From NCBI GenBank assembly GCA_005281725.1, contig SSBO01000012.1, positions 3,854,102 to 3,918,101 of the forward strand: 64,000 bases of DNA. The letters run 5' to 3'. Shown piece after piece: positions 50,994-63,565 of the stretch. The notes below the pieces were generated by a model that made no database searches, was not told where the DNA came from, and was given only the letters and a program-made list of their open reading frames with translations. How positions within the stretch are numbered: the first letter of the stretch is position 1; every line of letters begins with the position of its first letter. The position numbers and the translations under genes were made by a program. Source of the stretch: Wuchereria bancrofti (lineage: Eukaryota; Nematoda; Chromadorea; Rhabditida; Onchocercidae).

Positions 50994-53900
50994 TTATGTG
51001 CCGTTCCTGCCGTTTCGCGTTGTTACACCGAGAGCTTTGAAAATTGTATTACGTCTGGCACTGACAGGAGGTTTCGATGGAACAGGTTTACGTGCTTGTG
51101 ATCCAACAATAACCCCGTTTTTGCCATTTCGTGGCAAAGAGGCGCTTCGCTTACCTGAAATCCGGCGTTCATATGTCGTGCAAGTAACCAATATCTCCTT
51201 GGGAACGAGATTCTTGACATCACGGGAATTCAAATCCGCTCACAATTTTGTGTAGAAAGCGCTGTTTCATTCAATTTATAACTAAGGTTGAACTCACGCA
51301 CCTGTGTTCATTGATTCGATCACTACACCCAAATGCTCAATTTCAGGTTCAGCCGAGTATGTATTTTTCACCTTTTCGGGCGAATCTGATGAGTTTGACA
51401 TTCCTTCGCGGTCATGCAATGATGAATGATTATTATTGCCGCGCAGTGTTATCGGATGTAAGGTTGCCGTAGAATGTTGCACTTTCCTTAAAACGAATAA
51501 TGAATATTAATTATGAAGGGGTCTAAGATTTGCGACAAAAAAAGTAAAACTTAGAATCTGAAACTAAGAATTCTCTTTAGTCGCTTTTGCCAGCACAATT
51601 TAAGGAGATGAAGTGTATTCAAAAAAAAGCTAACTTTGCGGGAGAAAGTGGAACAATTGATGAGGCTAATAGAGAACATGGAAGAGGAACACGACTCTGG
51701 AAAATCCGGTTACTCGCTGGAAAAGTCGAAGAAGTGGTAAGTCGGGGTCGTACTGGGTGCCTCAAATCGCTGACTGCTGGCAGTGAGTCTGATGCTGGGC
51801 TTTTGGACGGTGGCAGAGCGTTTGAAACACTTTTATTTGCTACAACCACAGAACCGTCATCGGAAAATCGTAACTGAAGAAAGGATAAGTAGCAGATTCT
51901 ATGAAGGTAGTTTCCCTGGCATTTGATCGAAAGATATAGTCTGAGGTCAAGGCCTCAATTCGCGTTCCAGACTCTCACTATGTGGATCTCGAGATAGTGA
52001 GATCTCTTTCCTTGTTCAGACAAGATAATATAGATTCTAATTATAGCAGTGAAGGCTGGATTGTTTATAAATTATATTCCAATGCCAACAAAAGTAATCA
52101 CTGTGGGACAGAATCGATTTAAATTTGCCGTCTCACAAAACAACTATTAAAATTTTAGGAGAAAAATATTTTGAAGCTGAAATCTAGTATGAAATTGTCT
52201 TAAATTTATAATTTTGTCAGAAACTGTAATAAATGCTCACATTATTTGCATAACTTCGCGTGTTAGTAAGTATATTGGTACGCATGAAGGACAAATCCTC
52301 CTCTTGATTTCTTACAACCTGAAAACCTACCAAATGTGAATCAGATAAATTCTTAATCGATCACCGGGAATTACTTAAGAAGTATAAGATAACCTCTTTG
52401 AGAGACTGCACTTCGGAAAGAGCCGTATCCAATGCTGTACGCAATTGGTCCCTTTCTGAGCGTAGGGCAGTTACTTCCTTTCGCATCTCTGCAAGCAATG
52501 CTGTTTCTTGAGCATAGGAAGAACCTGCAAACATATGCGATACTATGCATACAAAGAAATAAAGTTCATTTCGTGAATTGATATTATTAGAAAACACAAT
52601 TACCATGGCCATTTTGAACTTTCAACTCATGCACTTCAAACAACATTTGCTTTCGTTCATTTACCAAGAACAACACCATCGACTTGTGACGTTCTTGTTC
52701 ATCCCTCAATTTCCTCTCCAATTTTTCAACTTCTTTATGAGCTTTCTCACCTTCTTTTTGCTCATATTCCAGCTTAAAAAGACCTCTGATACTTATTACA
52801 TCAAACGAAGCGCGATCAAATTTAGATTTTGTCAAACGGGATATACTTAGGAAACATAAGGTTGTCTAACTCTGTTATCTAACCTAATTACTCCAATCCA
52901 GAAAGGAACACATAAGAAACTCTGATATTGTTCAGCATATGGTTACCTGGAAGCATGACCTGTGTAACAGGCACTTGGAATTATTGTATATTAATTTTAT
53001 TTCTTGCTTTTCTTGACTTACTCAGTAAGAAAAAACATAAGTAGGAAGGAAAAAATTAATAAAGAGCTGGTCTCATTCGAACAAAGAAAAGAGAATACTT
53101 CTGCACTTGTAAAACGCACTTGCTGACGAAGACGAGTTCGTTCATTTTCAAGAAGAACACAAAGATCATCGCCCTGCGCTGCATCTGCTGCGGAACGCTG
53201 CTTTTCCTCATCTAACTCTCGCAGAATACGTGCATGCCGCCTCTCTGTAGCTGCTAAGATCTAAAACAACGGTGCTTTAATGCTTGGAAAAATAAGAGGA
53301 AAAATTCCATTAAAAGACAACAAAAAAATTAGAGATATAAGCTACACTGATATTATTATTGTTCTTGATTCACTAACTTTCCATTCTGTATGAATCCTTT
53401 TTCTACGCTTCCGTAAAATTTGATTCCAAAGCTTAACCCCTTCAAATCCACTAGGAATTGGGTGAGTTTTTAGTAAATTAATCTGAGTTTAATTTAAATT
53501 TGCTTTCCTTGTGACTTGCGTTATCAGTACCATAAAGAGGAGGACTACCTTATCACAACTGTCAGAAATACTGTTTATCACTAGAGAAAGTTGCATTAAT
53601 GAGAAGATGCACTCTATTTCTAACTGTTTTGTTCTAATTCTTTTTACAAAAACAGGTTTATCGGTAAGGAACTTTATTAAATAAACATTAATAAGAGTAC
53701 ATTTTATTCAATGGCACTGTCATTTATGTTTTTAACTTTAAAATTGACCTGTTTCGAGTGATTGTGACAGCGTCGTTGCACAGTAATTAAGCGTTCCAGC
53801 TGCATCAGTTGGGTTTCATACATTTGTCCAATTGCAGATTCATCAACTTCATTTCCTTCAACCACAAAACCGGAATCACGCTGCAAGGCTTTGATTGGAT

Positions 53901-54171
53901 CACTGCCGGCAAGTTGTCCATATTTGGCTTCATGCAACAATTGCTTCGCTTTTTCTGACTGAAGTTTTTAAAACTAGTGGTATTCTAGCACCTATGAATA
54001 TTCAAAGGATCAATAATTATGGAAACCAAGTAACGAAAGAAATTTCACCTTCAAAGTAGCTATTACAACATCACGGGCCTGGATTTCACCTTCGCAATAG
54101 GCCAAAAGCCTTAAGAGTTCTTCGGTCGAAAAGTTCTTTCGAGTAGACTGTACTGTTAACTCGTCATCCAT
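50994..54171 (-). CDS. CTTNBP2/CTTNBP2NL-family coiled-coil protein (STRIPAK)
   Basis: Eight exons: 54171-54049, 53958-53749, 53260-53099, 52772-52604, 52524-52394, 51873-51635, 51486-51302 and 51238-50994, 487 residues, in phase throughout. The CortBP2 N-terminal domain is clear: FSTEELLRLLAYCEGEIQAR matches human LSKPELLTLFSILEGELEAR, followed by DPIKALQRD, AATERRHARILRELDEEKQR and AAQGDDLCVLLENERTRLRQ. A long coiled coil extends to about residue 265 (ERDQLRTALDTALSEVQSLK). The remainder is Ser/Pro-rich and basic, ending in NGRNGT. Family members bind striatin in the STRIPAK PP2A-kinase complex and cortactin at actin, acting in dendritic spine and cytoskeletal control. The vertebrate ankyrin repeats of CTTNBP2 itself are absent, so the short CTTNBP2NL-like architecture applies. 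Confidence 0.9.
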
Positions 54172-55996
54172 GAATTCAGTTCAAAATTCATCAGTGATTC
54201 TTATATCAACAAAGAGAATCCTGTAATCTATGATAAGCCAGCATAAAAACTTTTTGTAGAATTACGCTATCACTACGAATGCGTTAAATTATCTATCCAG
54301 TTTCCTTGGGCAAATTTCATAAATCATCTTAAAATGCTAAAACTCATTAGTTCACTTGAATCAAAGCAACAGCCTTCCTCGAGAAAAACTACTGAATAAA
54401 TCCATTACCTAGCAGTAACAACTGAAAAGGACGCTTTCACAATATCCTTTTTCTTACTCATAACATACCTTATGGAATTTATCACAAGGTATGTTGTGAG
54501 TAAGAGTAAAAATTGTTGTACAAAACTGTACAAGACAGAATTTGAAAAATCATTTTACGCGTACAGGAAATCGAGCAGGAGTAAAATTCAGGACGAAGAA
54601 ATGGGGAAACCGAATATAAAAGCAACTTACGAGCAGATGAATTCACAAACTGATAAAGAGTTATAAAAGTTTTTTAAAAACAAGATTGAAAAATGACATC
54701 AATGTACTTCAATTTTTCTAAACTAAATTTTTGTCCGAAAAACAACTCTTGTCAACAATACAAAAAGCACAAAGATAAGTAAAAAGTAAGCAAAAGCTAA
54801 ATTAGAAATGAATAAAAAAGAATTAACTCCCTCGGTTTGGTTTATTACCAGTGAAATGTATTGTGCCTTCCACTCAGAGTCTAAACAAAAGTTGTAAGAT
54901 ATAACTAAAATCTCTATCTGATGCCCACAAAGTAAACGATCTATTTTTTCATTTACTCCTCACTCTGCTGATTGCGAAGCATAACATCACAGTTCCAGAA
55001 CTGGATCTGGAGATTAGTGGAATAATGAAGAAACAAGGCAACCTATCATACAAAACTCGCTTGTTGTTAGGAAAACACTACATATTCAAAGTAAAACTAG
55101 ACTGTTGCCTGACTCCGGTAAGCAATCACTTATCATAAGCAAGAATTTCTTATCCATTGTTTAAATACCTTGAATGAATACAAATTCAGAATAGACATTT
55201 CTTACATTTCTAAAGCACAGATCAAACTTATTTAAAAAACAAGAGACGAAGTGTTTTTAAACTTAACACATGAAACAATTTTGAAATAAAATATTATAAG
55301 ATATAAAACGAAAGAATATTAGATTTGACATTTATCAATAACATTACCACATCAGGTTACAATCTATGGGACCCGGTCATTCCAATTTCTCTAAAACGTT
55401 AGTGGAATTCATGCTCAGTAAACCATAGGAAGCATTCTCCATTCACCTCCTTTATTTCTATCCATTCTATTTCCTCAAGCACTTTCTGCAAGGCTCTAAA
55501 TACTTTTATTCAATCGAAATCGACTCATCATCATTAGATCCGCAATAATAGATGTCTCCTAACTTTAAAATTCTGCTGACTTTCAGCTGATTAGCTTCCA
55601 GAGATATGGAAGCAAACAAAAATATTACACGCATTAAAAATAGCATAATGATGAAGAATGCGCAATCCAGAAAACTCAAAAATAAGACAAGATAATAACG
55701 ACCACTGAATCAATCCACGACCGCTAATAAAAACTGCTGTTAACAATAAAGGATCAAACTTGATTTTAAATAACTAGACCTAATAGTAAAACAATGAAGA
55801 TAAACTTCATCGGGAAAGTTGATACCTGCCAAATTCTAACTAATACAACATATACCGTTTGCATTCAACCTTTCTTACTTATTTACTCACTATCAGCGAA
55901 TTTTCATATCAAATGTATTCAAAATAAACAAATAGAAAATATCAATTTCCGAAAATTTGATGGGTGATTCATGGGAAGTCGCAATTTTTTAACCAA
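54172..55996. other. Upstream region of the CTTNBP2-like gene
   Basis: About 1.8 kb without a supported exon on either strand. It holds a 20-bp stem hairpin at 54452-54505 about 280 bp upstream of the CTTNBP2-like start; otherwise it is plain AT-rich sequence. Confidence 0.55.
54452..54505. repeat. Hairpin with 20-bp arms
   Basis: TCTTACTCATAACATACCTT and AAGGTATGTTGTGAGTAAGA are inverted copies with one mismatch (a G-U pair if transcribed), separated by 14 nt. Such a stem is long for chance in this window. It may be promoter-associated, a small mobile relic or a small RNA precursor. Confidence 0.7.
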
Positions 55997-56464
55997 CTAT
56001 TCGCCGTAATATTTGACAGCACCCTGCAAGGCTTTGGTCTTGCGACAAAAACATTACCTATGTAGATCTCACTGTACTCCACCGTACCTTCCCGGCAATT
56101 GAACTCATCATGTCCAAGACTTCAACGTAGAACCCTGCGCACCTTACTTCCGAAACAGTTGCCCCGGAAATCACCCATACTAATTTGGGTTTTTATGTTC
56201 AGTTCGTGTGCATAATGAAACTGGTCGGTCCGGTGGAGTGCGTTAATGAATGAATCGTAGTTAGTATCCGGGAAATGTGATGAACGATCTCCTTGAACGT
56301 TGGGGACAGCACATTTCTCTCCTTCCAGTCTTCCGTATACTCCACTTAAACCCTGAGTCGAACAGATAGAACCAAGCACACTGTCATATCTGTTAATCGA
56401 AGTTAAAACGAGACTTGTATAAAAAGATGGATTGCAGTTTCCTCCAACTTCTTTTTTTACTTCT
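55997..56464 (-). CDS. Orphan 3' exons of unknown gene, or alternative RAB28 terminus
   Basis: A 322-nt exon (56464-56143) follows the acceptor AAACTTTTAG and ends at GGAAGTAAG|GTGCGC. It is open for 107 codons in phase 2 entry and phase 0 exit. A small terminal exon (56023-55997) after CCTTGCAG adds GAVKYYGE and a stop. The protein includes SICSTQGLSGVYGRLEGEKC, DTNYDSFINALHRTDQFHYA and QISMGDFRGNCFGSK. I recognise no family. There is no in-frame ATG near the start, so an upstream exon is needed. RAB28 exon 4 ends in the required phase (AG|), which would give an isoform lacking the CAAX box. A separate gene is the alternative. Confidence 0.4.
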
Positions 56465-56704
56465 CTAAAAGTTTAAGCTATCAAGACGACATAGTAGATT
56501 CAGTCGTTCACAGTAACACACGTACAACAGCACAGAAATGCCTTTAGAAGGTGTACGGTGCTGACTGGTATTTGGATTACATTTCCTGAGAGTACTATAC
56601 GGAAGTCCTGATGTGCTAGCAAAAAAAAGTTTATGTGAATATCTGTAGCAAAAAATAACTGTATAATGGCTGTGAACAGAGTAAACATAGGAACAGTACA
56701 GGAG

Positions 56705-58324
56705 TTACATCACTGAGCAAACAGTCGTATTGCGAGATTGATCAGCTCGCAGTTGTTGCTGTGATGGTTGTGATTCGTCTTCCGTTCGTGTTGTAACGGA
56801 AGCTTTCACAACAATGATATCTCCTTCTGTATCGCTTTGCTCTAACGGGATTCCGAGGATTTCAGCAGCTGTTTTCCTATAAATTTACACTTTCTTGATG
56901 ACTGAACTATTACGCAGGTCTTTTTCTTGGTTAAAGAAACGTGCATACTGAATGCGTTACAGAATTTTCCACGTGTTAAATATTTAGTACACATAATAAA
57001 AATAATAATAAAAGAAAATGAAGATCTCACTTCGAGTAAGGAACATCTGAATTGTAACTTGCTTGATCAAGACCAAGTAAAGTAAAATTCTGAAACTTAC
57101 CTAAACATAAGCGTAACACTGTCACCAGTTTTTGCCGATACGTAATAACTGGACATTCCATACTGTAGTGCGAATTTGGTGTGCCTTTCAATGCGAATGA
57201 CTCGACGATGTTCCAAATCTGTTTTATTACCAACAAGCATTAGTACCACTGGCTGAAATATTTTAGAAACTTGAGCCACAAACTTTTTTAGAGACTTATA
57301 AGAAACTGAGTTTGAAGTTGATAACAGATAAAGCGAAAAGTTTCGAGATACTGTTAGAATGAAGTATAGTGTTTGATTTCGCGTATATTTAAGTTGTTAA
57401 TTGTATCATAAGCGAATGCATGCGAAGTTAACGGAATACTTCCGTTTCAGAATCTGTGCAAAAATGATGCTACTTCAAACCAATTTGTGAATTCCAGGTT
57501 AAGGAAGTATGAGCATCTGATTTTCTCAGCTTCTGAGAAAACAGAAATCAGCATGATTTTTATTTTGCATGATGTAAATTTCGAGAGAACTCTTTTTTAT
57601 ACGCTTACTCTTTCCTGAGTTTTGGTAACTTGCTTGATGATATTAATCCAGTCTTCAAGATTTTCAAAACTAGAGCTGTTGGTAACATCGTAAACAACAA
57701 CAGCGCCATGTGCACCGTTGATGTATTTTTCAAGCATAGGACTTGCAATACTTTGTCCTCCAATGTCCCAAATCTACAAATTATTAATGATAGTAGCACA
57801 ATACCCAAATAAAAAACTGAATTTTCAAAACAAAGATTTCATATCGAATAGTTTTATTTATATCATTTTGTTGATATTAAAGAGTTCAGTAGCAGCTACA
57901 GATGGAGCTTGAAAGTTTATACATTAAATAAAACATGTGAGATACGATAAATTTACTTGCCTGTAATAGAACAGAAACATTGCCGGGCAAAGTTAATCGC
58001 CTGGTAAAGAAATCCAGGCCAATAGTCTGCAAAAATGATTGCTGGATTCATTACACAGCAAAAAAGAGCTATCCGAAGTCAATAATTGAAGATTAATTAA
58101 ATATTACTTATATTATCTACTTATATTACAAGACCGTTTCCTTGAGAATTTGCAGACATTCGGCTAATGTTAAGAAACATGGAAAAGTTCAAAACCTGCT
58201 GATACTGTCGTCCGAAATTATCCTGGGCAAATCGTACACAGAGTGACGTTTTACCACTAGCACCATCACCACATACCACTATTTTGATGATTTTTTGAAC
58301 CGGAGCTTCTTCATCCCACTCCAT
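56705..58324 (-). CDS. rab-28: RAB28 small GTPase
   Basis: Five exons: 58324-58196, 58026-57961, 57773-57609, 57252-57101 and 56876-56705, 227 residues (human 221). Nucleotide-binding motifs are complete: GDGASGKT (G1), TIGLDFFTRRLTLPGN (switch I), WDIGGQ (the RAB28-specific form of WDTAGQ), NKTDLEH (G4) and SAKTGDS (G5). FENLEDW and KTAAEILGI are also typical of RAB28. The C-terminus CSVM is a CAAX box suited to farnesylation, like human CAVQ, and unlike the CC ends of most Rabs. RAB28 is a ciliary GTPase associated with BBSome/IFT traffic in sensory neurons and extracellular vesicle shedding. Intron 2 has a CAG|GCAAGT donor with unbroken homology (LLQ to IWDIGG). Confidence 0.96.
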
Positions 58325-60836
58325 CTTGGTTTATGTTTTGCCTTACCAGTAGTAATACATTTTCATTTTTATATCTCCTAGTATTTGATTTAACGGAAGA
58401 GAACCCGATAAAACAAGAATACTAAAATACTTGAACCATGAATTCAAAAGTTTTTAATGCTAGTGTACTCAATGAGACTTTAGACCTTTGGGTAATCTAT
58501 GCCTAATATGCTTAATCGTTGTTGAATGGCGCCACTGCTAAAGCAAAAAATAGAACAAGCAGAAATGGACGATATCTCGAATATAAAAAGTTTTAAAGAA
58601 TTCTATAATCGGGGAGTCTTGTTAGAATCTGAAATTAAAAAATTTATAATTAATCCTTTACATGTGCTGTATCCATGGTAACGGAATGTGTAATGTCTGC
58701 ATGCCCGCTTCCTTACCAGTTAGAAATTTTTATACATGCTTTTCCCACTCACAAAATATTATGTCGCGTACGGTGCGGCAACGGCTACCTTCAACAAGAA
58801 AGAATTCGACATCTACAAAACTTTTTAAATGGCATACACCCTGGACATCGCTAGGGTGGTGATCACCTATCCATTTTTGTTCACCACAACTATTTCGCCA
58901 TTAATTGACAATTCAAAAAATATATAGATTACCACGTTGTGCACAAATGCGGTAAACACCCGAAAGCAGCAGTCTACCTGTATCAACTAGCATTTCCTTT
59001 TATGATTATGAGCGACACGAAAAGACACCCCGTCCGTATTCTGTATACGGTTACTAACGACCCTCCCGTTTACATGAATATTTCATACACTCTCTGCTTA
59101 GTTAAGGTTTAAGGTTTATGGGTTCTGTACTCGAAATAAGCCACAACTTTACGAGGAATAGGAGATTCCGATGACTCCAGTTTCTGTCCTACCTGGTAAT
59201 ATTGCATTTTTCCTTATCTGTGTTCTTATTATCTCCAAGAATGTACAGTTCCTCGTAGCCCGACTCTCAGCCATATCTAAAGTAATATTTTTTCAGTGAG
59301 CACTTGAATACGTAGCACATGCAACCGCTCCTTATAATTTATCGGTTTTCGGCGAGTCATCTACATATATCGCTTAAATTTATCTTTTTCTAAACTTATG
59401 TCGCTTAAAATAATTCGCCGCATGCTGGCAAGAGATACAATTCTCAGCTTACGTAAAAATCTGAAGTGTACGGAATAGTAACTAAAGACTGCTTCGAATT
59501 GATTTTTTTTACAATGTATATGGGCGTGAAAAATGTGCCAATAAGCAGTATTTTTCAAAAAAATGGCAAATAACGAAAAACATTAATTTCAATCAACTAT
59601 ACAGAACATGAAAAACCAAGTTAGATACAAGGAAAAACGGTGAAGATCAGAGAGCACAATCACAATAAAAAAAGACCCGATAGTAAACTGTAGAATTCAA
59701 CAGAACTCGTCTTCAATGGTTCGTTTACATGGCATTATATATATACAGCGCCAACTCAGGTTTCTTCTATCACAGTGAGCATCTTCTGGAAGATCTGCTT
59801 TTATGTTTCCACCTTGACTAACCCCTAAATTTGTAAGGTATGAAAATATTCAGATCAAAGCAATTTTTGGTCTTGCTCCTTAATATTTAAGCTTTTCGTT
59901 TTCAGCAAACTCTCCCGCCCCAATTTTTCCAGCCGTTCTCAACAGGGAAGTAGTCGGCGAAAAGAAAATGCAATTCATCCAAAGTTCATAGTTGAAACTC
60001 TATTTAAAAAATTCCAGAAATGCACAAGAAAGGATTTTGCAGAGCAATGATATGCTCCCAGTGACCCTTTGAAAAACCACAAATACCTCACAACATTCCA
60101 GAAATAGTTGGAGTCTTTTCGTGGACAAAGTAGCGTGCTGATAATTTTAGCGAAGGAAAAACTAATCACTCACCAATTGCAAGCGCACTGCAGAATGATT
60201 CCCGCACAAGAATTAGTATGATAAAATCAACATGATAGCAAAATACATTAGCTCCAAAAACTGCACAAAATTTGCTTGCTAATCAAATCTAAAATTTAGG
60301 CCAAAACTTGAGCATTAGTGATTGGAAAAAGCAATAATAAATAATACTACGAAACAACTTAAGCTAGGAAGTTACACATATAGTCATTTCTTGTCTGCCA
60401 GAAACGAAAGAAAAATCTGTACCATATAAAACAGGATATGAAAAATCTTAATAATATGTCAGCAGCTGAATTCTAAATGATGGGAAATAAAGAAATAGCT
60501 GTTGTGAGAAAAAATATACCATTTAATGCCATGTTTGAAATTAATTATGAAATCAGACAGAAAATGAAAAAACAAGCAGGTGAAGAAAAAATGAGGTAGG
60601 ATACAGAACGAATCGAAGCAAACTCCACTAAATAAAAAGTTGTACAGAAACGTTTCAAAATAAAAAAATATATCTCGCTGCTTTTAAGCTGAAACCGTAA
60701 ATATGACAGATTTCCCTTGAAATTATTACTGTTGAATATAAAAAATGTAACACGAGGAAGGTGCAGAGAGAAAGCATTCATAAAATTCACATAATTTAAA
60801 CTGGAATTTTTAGAAGGCACATTTCTGGATACCACA
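58325..60836. other. Intergenic region between rab-28 and the FOXP gene
   Basis: About 2.5 kb. Apart from a 51-codon reading frame at 58526-58681 (+), no exon was found. The right part is the 3' flank of the FOXP gene, and the left part the 5' flank of rab-28. Confidence 0.5.
58526..58681 (+). CDS. Short open reading frame, hypothetical
   Basis: ATG to TAA, 51 residues beginning MAPLLKQKIEQAEMDDISNI and ending HVLYPW, rich in Lys, Glu and Ile. It is divergent from rab-28, 201 bp between starts. The first 40 residues (KQKIEQ, then FKEFYNRGVLLESEIKKFI) faintly recall the N-terminal helix of UTP6-like U3 snoRNP proteins, but nothing downstream continues such a protein. It may be a real small protein, a pseudogene fragment, or chance. 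A GGTAACG at 58678 could be a donor to an unseen exon. Confidence 0.25.
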   Translation: MAPLLKQKIEQAEMDDISNIKSFKEFYNRGVLLESEIKKFIINPLHVLYPW

Positions 60837-62807
60837 CTATGATTCCTCACCAACCTCAAGCTTCGGGCTCGATTTTTCTTCTTTGATGAACATTTGTAGC
60901 GAGCTTGGAGTAACATTCTCGGCAGCTAATACTTCTTGCTTGATATCACAAAGTAGCACTGCTTCCGGATGTTCGCTGGCTGCAATCATCATACTTGCTG
61001 CAGATGCTGCGGCTGCTGTGGAAAGTAAACTTAACGGATTATCAGGTTTCGGTGTTGACGGCGTACTTCGTGACGTATGCGCACGTTGAGGCCGTCGTCG
61101 GTAGAATTCTGAATCATCCACTGTCCATACGGCACCTTTCACATTCTGCTCAACCCGTGCAAAACATTTATGTAACGATAGGTTATGCCTCACTGCATTC
61201 TGCAAAATTTTTAATATTCACGGCAACTTTCAGTTCCACTGTTTTTTACAATTTTAAAGCAAATCTTTACTGTACTTATTTTTGTTTTTCCATATTGACA
61301 GTTAAAGTGTAGACAATCGTATTCCTTACAAAAACTTGTATGAGTAACAAACCACCTAAGTATTAGTGAAACAATTTATGATTACCTAGATGTGGTATGA
61401 GTAAAGAACAATTGCTTCAGTCGCATCTACTAGCACATTACTTTACAACTATAAGATATAAAGCTTTAAATTTCTTAAATTAGGATTCTATGATAAATAG
61501 TAAAAATGAACCATTACAATATCACCTTCCAAGTTGCAGCATTCCTCCGGAAGTATGCAAATGTTTCTGTGAACCACTGATAAATTTCGTTAAGTGTTAA
61601 TTGGCAATCTTTGGATTCCATGATAGCCTCGCGTATAAGAGATGCATATGTATATGGTGGACGAACATCATGTGTTCGATAAAATTCACGGTTTCGTGCA
61701 ATATCCGTTGAAATATGTAAAACAACTTTGTCGTTGATTTTCCGTCGTGGTGTTGGAGTTGCACGATGATATTGCTGGGACTGTTGTTGTTGTTGTTGCC
61801 GTTGCTCTTGCTCTTGCTGCTGCTGTTGTGAACCTTCAACGTTTGACACACTTGGTAATGACAACGCTGTGATTGTTTGCTGCTGAAAAAACAATCTTAA
61901 CAAACTTCTTACTCGTTTTCAAAATTCGATGTGCACCTTTCATCCAATATTAAGAATGCTCAATTAATTTCAAATTTATCTGCAAGGAAAAAATGAATAT
62001 TATTTTCCGCCAAACCTGGATTAATTCGATTAAATAAAATTCAGTCGGATAACAAAAGTCACAAACTTTAATCAAACATCCAATGAACATGAATTCGGAG
62101 CTTCCTGTCAATTTTCTTTCCAATTAATATTAAGGAAAGGCAACAAATTCTGCATTTATTTACTGCTAAGTAATTTATAGATTTTTACTTTCCTGATGTT
62201 GGGGTGAAGTTAACGAGATGTAAAACAGTTTTTGAGTATTATCTGAGTTTCGTGCACTTATCAGATTAACTGATCTTCTACAAATTAGTGTGAACTTGAG
62301 GACTGCAATTAACTCATATTACTTAACTCGATAGCAACATAATCCAACAATTTCAAATCACTGAATTAACAGTACCACAAACAAGAGTCGAAAATACCAG
62401 GACAGGATTCGATTCTCTGTATCCAAGGAAGGATAAGTGCATGCAAAGTTCAGAAAGCTGAAAGAAATATGTCGATATGGAAGACCAACCTGATCGGGCA
62501 GAGATTCAGCTTTTGTCTCTGCAAGTGTTGGTGATGGGATGGATGTTGAATCTTGTGACTGCTGCAACGTGCCTAAGGTTGGTGTAGTAGTATCAGGTGA
62601 TTGTTTCATGTGTAAGTGTTGCATCATAGCCTGCAAACGAGTACGCTCCCTGTTGAGCCTATGTTCTAGGTTATCCACTATCTCGATTTGAGCTCGACAC
62701 TGCTGAGCGGATCGTTCGTCGAGCGTATGCACCGTTGCCAAATGATGCAAAAATGTGGCGAAATTTTCACATGGCTGGTCACACTGTGGCCAAGTGCAGA
62801 GATTATG
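60837..62807 (-). CDS. fkh-7: FOXP-family forkhead transcription factor, 5' partial
   Basis: Three exons: 62807-62490, 61882-61526 and 61199-60837, in phase, giving 345 residues to the stop. The first carries the FOXP C2H2 finger ([28 protein letters not shown]) and leucine zipper ([30 protein letters not shown]). The second begins with a Gln-rich stretch and the forkhead N-terminal half ([32 protein letters not shown]). The third completes it ([36 protein letters not shown]). The intron between NAATWK and NAVRHNLS is at the conserved FOXP position. The C-terminal tail has an Ala-rich run and two IKQE/IKEE motifs resembling sumoylation sites. FOXP proteins dimerise through the zipper and act as DNA-binding repressors. 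The N-terminal exon(s) upstream of 62807 were not found and may lie beyond the window. Confidence 0.93.
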
Positions 62808-63516
62808 CTGAAAGTAAAAAAAAATTCGACCAGATGTTGCAAAGGAACCGCCAGCACACCAAGCAATTTCGACACTTATTAATAGTCCCGTACAGCTCAC
62901 CACTGCTAAGTATCCCTTCCTTGTTATATCATTTTCTTAGCATGCTTGAAGCACTCGGAAATTCATCCTATCCTGCTTCCGTATTACCTATAAAACACTG
63001 AAGTCGGTTCTCGCGGTTGTTCCTTTTGTAGAGATTATAGTAACATAACACTGATCTCAAGTAAACAGATACACGCTTATTAAAAAAAATTTTTCGTGAA
63101 TGTTTATGATAATCTGCTGCACCAATTGAAGAACGAAATCATCCTAAAATTAGTTGTCACTCATTTTCCAGAACTGAAGAACTGAATAGATAGTTAATGA
63201 ATGAAAACATTCAAATATTTCATGCGGAAAAATTTCTAGCTTCTGTTGTATGTTCATTTAAATGTCAAATTCTATAGCATCAATTTATTAAACTCTATTC
63301 ACAATGATTCATAGTGATTTGGAAGAAGGTTCGTAAGGTAAGAGAATGAAAGACATTCTAGAAACTGAATGGAGAGTTCATGAGTAAAAATAAATGGATA
63401 TGCAAGAGTAACCAAGAAGACGCTGGATACTGGATAATGAGATGAAAAGAGAAGCACATGCTACGGTAAACATTTAAAAAAAAAAAAAAAAAAAAACACA
63501 AACACTCACACATACG

Positions 63517-63565
<49 letters not shown>

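Noticed and set aside
60995..61312. 105-codon plus-strand frame
   Set aside because: It is the antisense shadow of the last FOXP exon.
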